The notes below the pieces were generated by a model. The model saw only the letters and a list, made by a program, of their open reading frames with translations. It was not told where the DNA came from and made no database searches. A program made the translations under genes and the position numbers. This document shows positions 58,744 to 64,000 of a DNA stretch of 64,000 nt, one piece after another; positions within the stretch are counted from its first letter, which is position 1; each line of letters opens with the position of its first letter. Source of the DNA: Nipponacmea schrenckii (lineage: Eukaryota > Mollusca > Gastropoda > Lottiidae); assembly GCA_030562195.1 (NCBI GenBank), contig CM060202.1:23980317-24044316 (forward strand), read 5' to 3'.

Positions 58744-59042
58744 CTTCACCTCATTTTGCCTTCACCTCATTTCGCCTACACCTCATTTTGCCTACACCTC
58801 ATTTCGCCTACACCTCATTTCACCTACACCTCATTACGCCTTCACCTCATTTCGCCTTCACCTCATTTCGCCTTCACCTCATTTCACCTTCACCTCATTT
58901 CGCCTTCACCTCATTTCGCCTACACCTCATTTCACCTACACCTCATTACGCCTTCACCTCATTTCGCCTTCACCTCATTTCGCCCTCCCCTCATTTCGCC
59001 TTCACCTCATTTCGCCCTCACCCCATTTCGCCTACACCTCAT
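58744..59042 (+). repeat. 16-bp tandem repeat, about 18 copies
   Basis: The unit is CTTCACCTCATTTCGC with CTACACC and ACGC variants. All three forward frames stay open because the unit has no stop codon, which explains the 129- and 95-residue frames; they are not proteins. Confidence 0.95.
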
Positions 59043-59699
59043 TTTTTTAATAAAATATATCTATTTACATATTAACATATTTATATGATGATTTAAAGTC
59101 GTATTTAATTAAAACATTAATTGAATATTTAGAGCTGAATTGTGTAAGAGTTAATATACCAAGGCCCTACGTTTACAAGTCATGGTTACTACGTGAGACA
59201 ATTACCGAAATACAAGATACTTGTACTTACACAAGTCTTGGTTACTACGAAAACACTATGAAACTCTTGCCCTACCTATAAATTTTATGACAGTTAAATT
59301 AAATATTGTTCAATACTAAAAAAAACTCCTTATATTAATCACTTGAGCGTTAGTTTTTAGGTCAAAACCCGTTTTGATAACAGATAACAAGATAGCTTCA
59401 TTTTACTAGAATATTAAAAATGCTGAAATGACTTTTTCCTATTAAGCGACCTTTTCTTTTGTTTTTAGATTTAAAAATGTTTTTGCTCTGATTTATGAAA
59501 TCCTTACTCCAAAACTCCAGTAAATTGTGTCTCTGGAGCTATCTGATACCAACGGTTAATTAATTAATAAATTACTAACAACAAAATTATCTCTTAAAAC
59601 ATGTCGTAGTATTATTTCTCCTTTCTCCTTATTCTTAATGGTTTCAGGTCAGATTGTCACCTAGCTTTAACTGATTAATTAACTTTCTATTTTTAAGCT

Positions 59700-60207
59700 T
59701 TTAAAGTCAATATAAATATAAAGTCAGTATAAATATAAAGTCAATATAAATATAAAGTCAGTATAAATATAAAGTCAGTATAAATATAAAGTCAGTATTA
59801 ATATAAAGTCAGTATAAATATAAAGTCAGTATAAATATAAAGTCAGTATAAATATAAAGTCAGTATAAATATAAAGTCAGTATAAATATAAAGTCAGTAT
59901 AAATATAAAGTCAGTATAAATATAAAGTCAGTATAAATATAAAGTCAGTATTAATATAAAGTCAGTATAAATATAAAGTCAGTTAAAATATAAGGTCAGT
60001 ATAAATATAAAGTCAATATAAATATAAAGTCAGTATAAATATAAAGTCAGTATAAATATAAAGTCAGTATAAATATAAAGTCAGTATAAATATAAGGTCA
60101 GTATAAATATAAAGTCAGTATAAATATAAAGTCAGTATAAATATAAAGTCAGTATAAATATAAAGTCAGTATAAATATAAAGTCAGTATAAATATAAAGT
60201 CAGTTTG
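59700..60207 (+). repeat. 17-bp AT-rich tandem repeat, about 30 copies
   Basis: The unit is AAAGTCAGTATAAATAT with rare CAATATA, TTAATAT and AAGGTCAG variants. Confidence 0.96.
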
Positions 60208-60934
60208 ATCAAGTGGATACGTCGGTGTAAATAGAATATATTAGAAATATTTCAGGTATAATTTACGATGTATTTGAAAATGAAAATTCAACGATTAATT
60301 GAATAATGTTGAAATAAAAGGAGCACCAAACCCGCCCCCCTCCTTCCCCGCTACCAACCCTTCATGTGATACAGACAGCGCACGATAAAGATAACTCGTG
60401 GTTGTAAAACAACATATAATTGGAACTACGCAAGCACAGGCCGAGGTAAAAAATTCGGTTTACAAGGAATAATGAACATCATTACAATTTCTAAAATATA
60501 AATTCTGCATCTGTGAAGAAAATATATATAAATAACAAAAATAGTAAGTTAATGCCACGCCACTATTCTATCAGGATTTCAATCATTAAACCTTATTCTC
60601 CATTCTTTTCATATAATATGGAGAAGTATTTTTATTAAATCTCAAAATGACATGGACCATTCTTATTCAAGATATCTACTTACACGTGTGTGCAATCATG
60701 GATATATTGAATACAAACACTAATAGATAAAACCTGAATAATCAAATTGACGGGGATTGTTTTTAAAGATGACTGTTGAACCAGTTTCATTTGGTCACAT
60801 TCTCCCAATCTTAAATGCTTCACTATGACAATCGCCGTTACAGCATTTGTAAATCTCAGTAAACAAAATTACTGTCTACCTTCTCATGTTGTTAGAAAAC
60901 AAACACACAGAGACAAAAACAGGTCCAAGCTGCA

Positions 60935-60942
60935 TATATAAG
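60935..60942 (+). promoter_or_regulatory. TATA box of the tyrosinase gene (candidate)
   Basis: TATATAAG about 110 bp upstream of the ATG at 61047. A start site about 30 bp downstream would leave a 5' UTR of some 80 nt. Confidence 0.45.
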
Positions 60943-61046
60943 TTAAGTTATTTGTTAAATATTTTGTGAGGACAACCATGTCCCCTGGCCTGTAGTTAGT
61001 GTTCGTTTCGTTCTCCGATTCCCAACGATTCTTCAGAAGCCAGAGA

Positions 61047-63524
61047 ATGATTTTATATTTACTTGCCTTAATTTCGTGTGTTTCTGGTTTCATTTCGCCG
61101 ATTCCACGCAGCAAAACCTACACGTCTTGTATACATGGTTTCAGTGATTCTTGGACTACAGAGGAACAGAAAGATTTCGCCTGTACAGCGCAGGAAAAAT
61201 GGCATACAGACATTGGACAGAAACCAAGAAATAGTTTACATAAAGTGGAGAGAGATTGGTTCGTCCGATTGGGAAGATTAGATGTCTTGAAGCTTCAACA
61301 TAGACAACCGTGTATCCGTAAAGAATACCGACTTCTTGAAGATAACGAACGAAATAGATTCCACGAGGCTGTCAACAGATTAAAATCAAATAAGGTAAGC
61401 GAACAGTGAAAGAGTCTGAGAGTGTTTAGAGGGTTTCTTGATATACTTAAATATATACACAGGTTCTTCTTAGTCACATTTTGTCAGTTTAACTTTTATC
61501 TTGCAAAGTCAGTTTATATGGCCTGTATGAAATTGCATGTTTGTAAACAATAATTTAATAATTTGTAAGCCATATGGTTCTTACATAGAAATAACACACA
61601 CGAAACTATGTATGGTTCTTACATAGAAATAACACACACGAAACTATGTATGGTTCTTACATAGAAATAACACAGACGAAACTACGTATGGTTCTTACAT
61701 AGAAATAACACAGACGAAACTATGTATGGTTCTTACATAGAAATAACACACACGAAACTATGTATGGTTCTTACATAGAAATAACACACACGAAACTACG
61801 TATGGTTCTTACATAGAAATAACACACACAAAACTACGTATGGTTCTTACATAGAAATAACACACACAAAACTACGTATGGTTCTTACATAGAAATAACA
61901 CACACGAAACTATGTATGGTTCTTACATAGAAATAACCCACACGAAACTACGTATGGTTCTTACATAGAAATAACACACACGAAACTACGTATGGTTCTT
62001 ACATAGAAATAACACACACGAAACTACGTATGGGTCTTACATAGAAATAACACACACGAAACTATGTATGGTTCTTACATAGAAATAACACACACGAAAC
62101 TATGTATGGTTCTTACATAGAAATAACACACACGAAACTACGTATGGTTCTTATATAGAAATAACTCACGTGAAACTACATATGGTTCTTACATAGAAAT
62201 AACACACACGAAACTATGTATGGTTCCTACATAGAAATAACACACACAAAACTACGTATGGTTCTTACATAGAAATAACACACACGAAACTATGTATGGT
62301 TCTTACATAGAAATAAAACACACGAAACTACGTATGGTTCTTACATAGAAATAACACACACGAAACTACGTATGGTTCTTATATAGAAATAACACACACG
62401 AAACTATGTATGGTTCTTACATAGAAATAACACACACCAAACTATGTATGGTTCTTACATAGAAATAACACACATGAAACTACTATGGTTCTTATATAGA
62501 AATAACACACACGAAACTACGTATGGTTCTTACATAGAAATAACACACATGAAAACTACGTATGGTTCTTATATAGAAATAACACACACGAAACTGTGTA
62601 TGGTTCTTACATAGAAATAAAACACATGAAACTATGTATGGTTCTTAAATGGAAATAACACACACTAACACATCTATTTCGACTCTCCGTGTCGACATTA
62701 TGAAGAAATTTAAAAAAAAAGGTAAATATTTTAACCAAACTTTTAAATCACATTGAAATGCTAGAAATGGCTTTAGATGTGATTTCAGTATTTTTAAAAA
62801 TTGTGTGTTATTTGTATAGAAGAAGGAAGTTACACTCCTTTGCATTTCATGAGATAAGCAGCTGGCGACGATTTACCCTTCGAATATTTAAATTTAAACT
62901 TCTTGGAAAATTATACAAGCGATTTCACAATAATTTACCTCAGGAAAGTTCCTCATTTAAACAATATTTAAAGAATACAAGTTGTTTAGTTCATAAGTAA
63001 TAAAAATATTCATTACATAAACATTGTGTATTAAGCTAAAAAAATTAAGGTCTACAATGCATGAGCTCATACTTTCTTATTATGGATTCATTTCTGAACA
63101 GATATTGTTTCACTAATACCGTATCAATCTACAACAATACAGCACCAAGGTTATTTAGAATACGTCAACCTTTGACCTGCTCCGTGGCAAATGTACTATA
63201 AATATTGGACTCTTGGCTTGTAAGAGGTGCTTTCTGTTTATCTGTATTTTCAGATGGTTATTATGTCAAGCTTGTCATTGTATCTATAATGAACTCCGGT
63301 CCTCGTTTTTACGGTCATATTTATTAAACTTAATAACAAACCTTCGGCCATTAACTTATACAGGACCTTAAATTGATTTAAATGCTGATGTATTGATATT
63401 TATTACAGCTTTCTAGTGGTATAACCCAGTATGACTTGTTTGTTAAACTACATACAGCCTATTACGCCCCAGGTGCTCATGGTGGAGCGAGTTTTCTCCC
63501 TTGGCATAGAGAGTTTCTTAAAAG
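61047..63524 (+). CDS. Tyrosinase (type-3 copper oxidase), first two exons; 3' end outside window
   Basis: Exon 1 (61047-61394) encodes a signal peptide (MILYLLALISCVSG) and a pre-catalytic region with CIRKEYRLLEDNERNRFHEA, the usual entry to the copper domain of molluscan tyrosinases. Exon 2 (63409-63524, after TATTACAG, donor GTACGT) encodes QYDLFVKLHTAYYAPGAHG and GASFLPWHREFLKR, which is the CuA site: the histidines in KLHT, GAHGG and PWHREF are the three ligands. The phases agree (0, then 2). Secreted tyrosinases oxidise phenols to quinones and act in shell matrix cross-linking, pigment and immunity in molluscs; which applies here cannot be told. The CuB half must lie beyond 64000. An upstream in-frame ATG at 60999 would bury the signal peptide, so 61047 is preferred. 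Confidence 0.87.
61571..62665 (+). repeat. 38-bp minisatellite in tyrosinase intron 1, about 29 copies
   Basis: The unit contains TATGGTTCTTACATAGAAAT and AACACACACGAAACTACG, alternating with ACTATG. It occupies over half of the 2.0 kb intron. Confidence 0.95.
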
Positions 63525-64000
63525 GTACGTAGTCTTCTTAATGTGTCTAGTCTCTGTCGTCCAGACTATTCATGTCATCGATCTATCGTCAAAGCCGTAC
63601 AAAGAGGTACTGGATGATAGAGACAATTCTGAGCCACGCATGGCTTCATACGGATCGGCCTTTCATTTGCCATCTGTTTCAATGTTAAATCACGAAATTC
63701 AACCTTCTATAACTTTTTCCAGTAATCTCGTTGAGAGGTTTCGAAAATGTCACATGAAAGCCAGGCCAATACTTGGTTTCTGTACAATTATTCAATATAG
63801 CATGACCATGTACCATGAAAATTTGAACTAGTCAAAATGAAAGTAAACCACTACATTTTATCGACACCCGCTTGACTGTCACTGCACACAAAACCACTAT
63901 TTTTAGAAATAATCTTCCGCCAATTAAATTTCTCATTATCTCAGAAATTCTGAAAGGAAATGCAATTTCAGACAATAAATTCCAAATGTAGTTTAAAAAG
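63525..64000 (+). other. Tyrosinase intron 2, start
   Basis: After the donor at 63525 an open frame runs to about 63831, but it continues from GTACGT and overlaps the inverted 300-bp repeat, so it is treated as intron. Confidence 0.6.
63675..63977 (-). repeat. 300-bp repeat, inverted copy of 46672-46972
   Basis: The reverse complement of this stretch matches the copy at 46672, including TAATTGGCGGAAG and GTGCAGTGACAG. The two copies lie in opposite orientation about 17 kb apart. Confidence 0.85.

Larger units (their letters stand above)
58405..60934. other. Intergenic DNA between the GPI-anchored gene and tyrosinase
   Basis: Divergent intergenic region of about 2.6 kb. It holds a 16-bp array (58744-59042) and a 17-bp array (59700-60207). 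No exon is supported. The GPI-gene promoter should lie just above 58404. Confidence 0.6.

Noticed and set aside
58699..59088. 129-aa frame rich in FRLHLISPSPH
   Set aside because: A 16-bp tandem repeat with no stop codon in any forward frame produces it; all three frames show the same peptide pattern.
62758..63000. 80-aa frame in tyrosinase intron 1
   Set aside because: Basic, Phe-rich peptide with no recognisable domain and no splice signals in phase with the flanking exons.
63436..63831. 131-aa frame as one tyrosinase exon
   Set aside because: Homology ends at HREFLKR exactly at a GTACGT donor; the rest overlaps a dispersed repeat and lacks copper-site sequence.

Overview
The window is AT-rich, intron-rich nuclear DNA from an animal. 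Gene content (NUP98, SPATA18/Mieap, RNF121, DELE1, an alpha-tubulin whose initiator ATG sits alone on its first coding exon, a secreted PAN/EGF/Sushi/GON protein and a tyrosinase) and the style of its repeats point to a lophotrochozoan, most likely a mollusc and perhaps a gastropod. The species cannot be named from the sequence. Most genes are split into short exons, so long open frames alone hide nearly all of them; gene models here were built by joining exons on homology, splice sites and reading phase.

Layout: 56-2053 (+) is the 3' end of NUP98. 7677-15742 (+) is SPATA18, complete in exon content but carrying two apparent single-base deletions near its C-terminus. 19422-25421 (-) is RNF121, convergent with SPATA18, with one expected membrane exon not found. 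29488-36642 (-) is DELE1, ten exons and a clean 539-residue frame, divergent from an alpha-tubulin at 38402-40011 (+). 40842-42041 (+) is an intronless secreted PAN/EGF/Sushi/GON protein. 44216-45756 (+) is a four-exon gene of unknown family with a four-cysteine tail. 53023-58404 (-) is a four-exon, 106-residue, probably GPI-anchored cysteine protein. 61047-63524 (+) is the first part of a tyrosinase that continues past the window.

Much of the rest is repeat DNA. At least a dozen minisatellite arrays occur (15, 16, 17, 22, 32, 38, 40, 45, 46, 51 and 62 bp units, plus a 14-15 bp array). There are also a long-terminal-inverted-repeat MITE family with apparent TTAA targets, a second palindromic MITE-like family whose arms have become minisatellites, a tRNA-derived SINE, and two large non-coding elements (47667-51132 and 53407-56197). 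Those two share a 5' terminal hairpin, an inverted copy of the 5' end lying inside the 3' end, a small 3' hairpin and insertion next to T-T, an architecture like Helentron-associated elements. The first sits inside a duplicated copy of part of the 44.2 kb gene; the second sits inside the last intron of the GPI-anchored gene.

Functionally the genes are a mix rather than a pathway: nuclear pore (NUP98), mitochondrial quality control (SPATA18) and mitochondrial stress signalling (DELE1), a membrane RING E3 ligase (RNF121), cytoskeleton (tubulin), and secreted or surface proteins in the second half. No prokaryotic features, CRISPR arrays or clear tRNA genes were seen.
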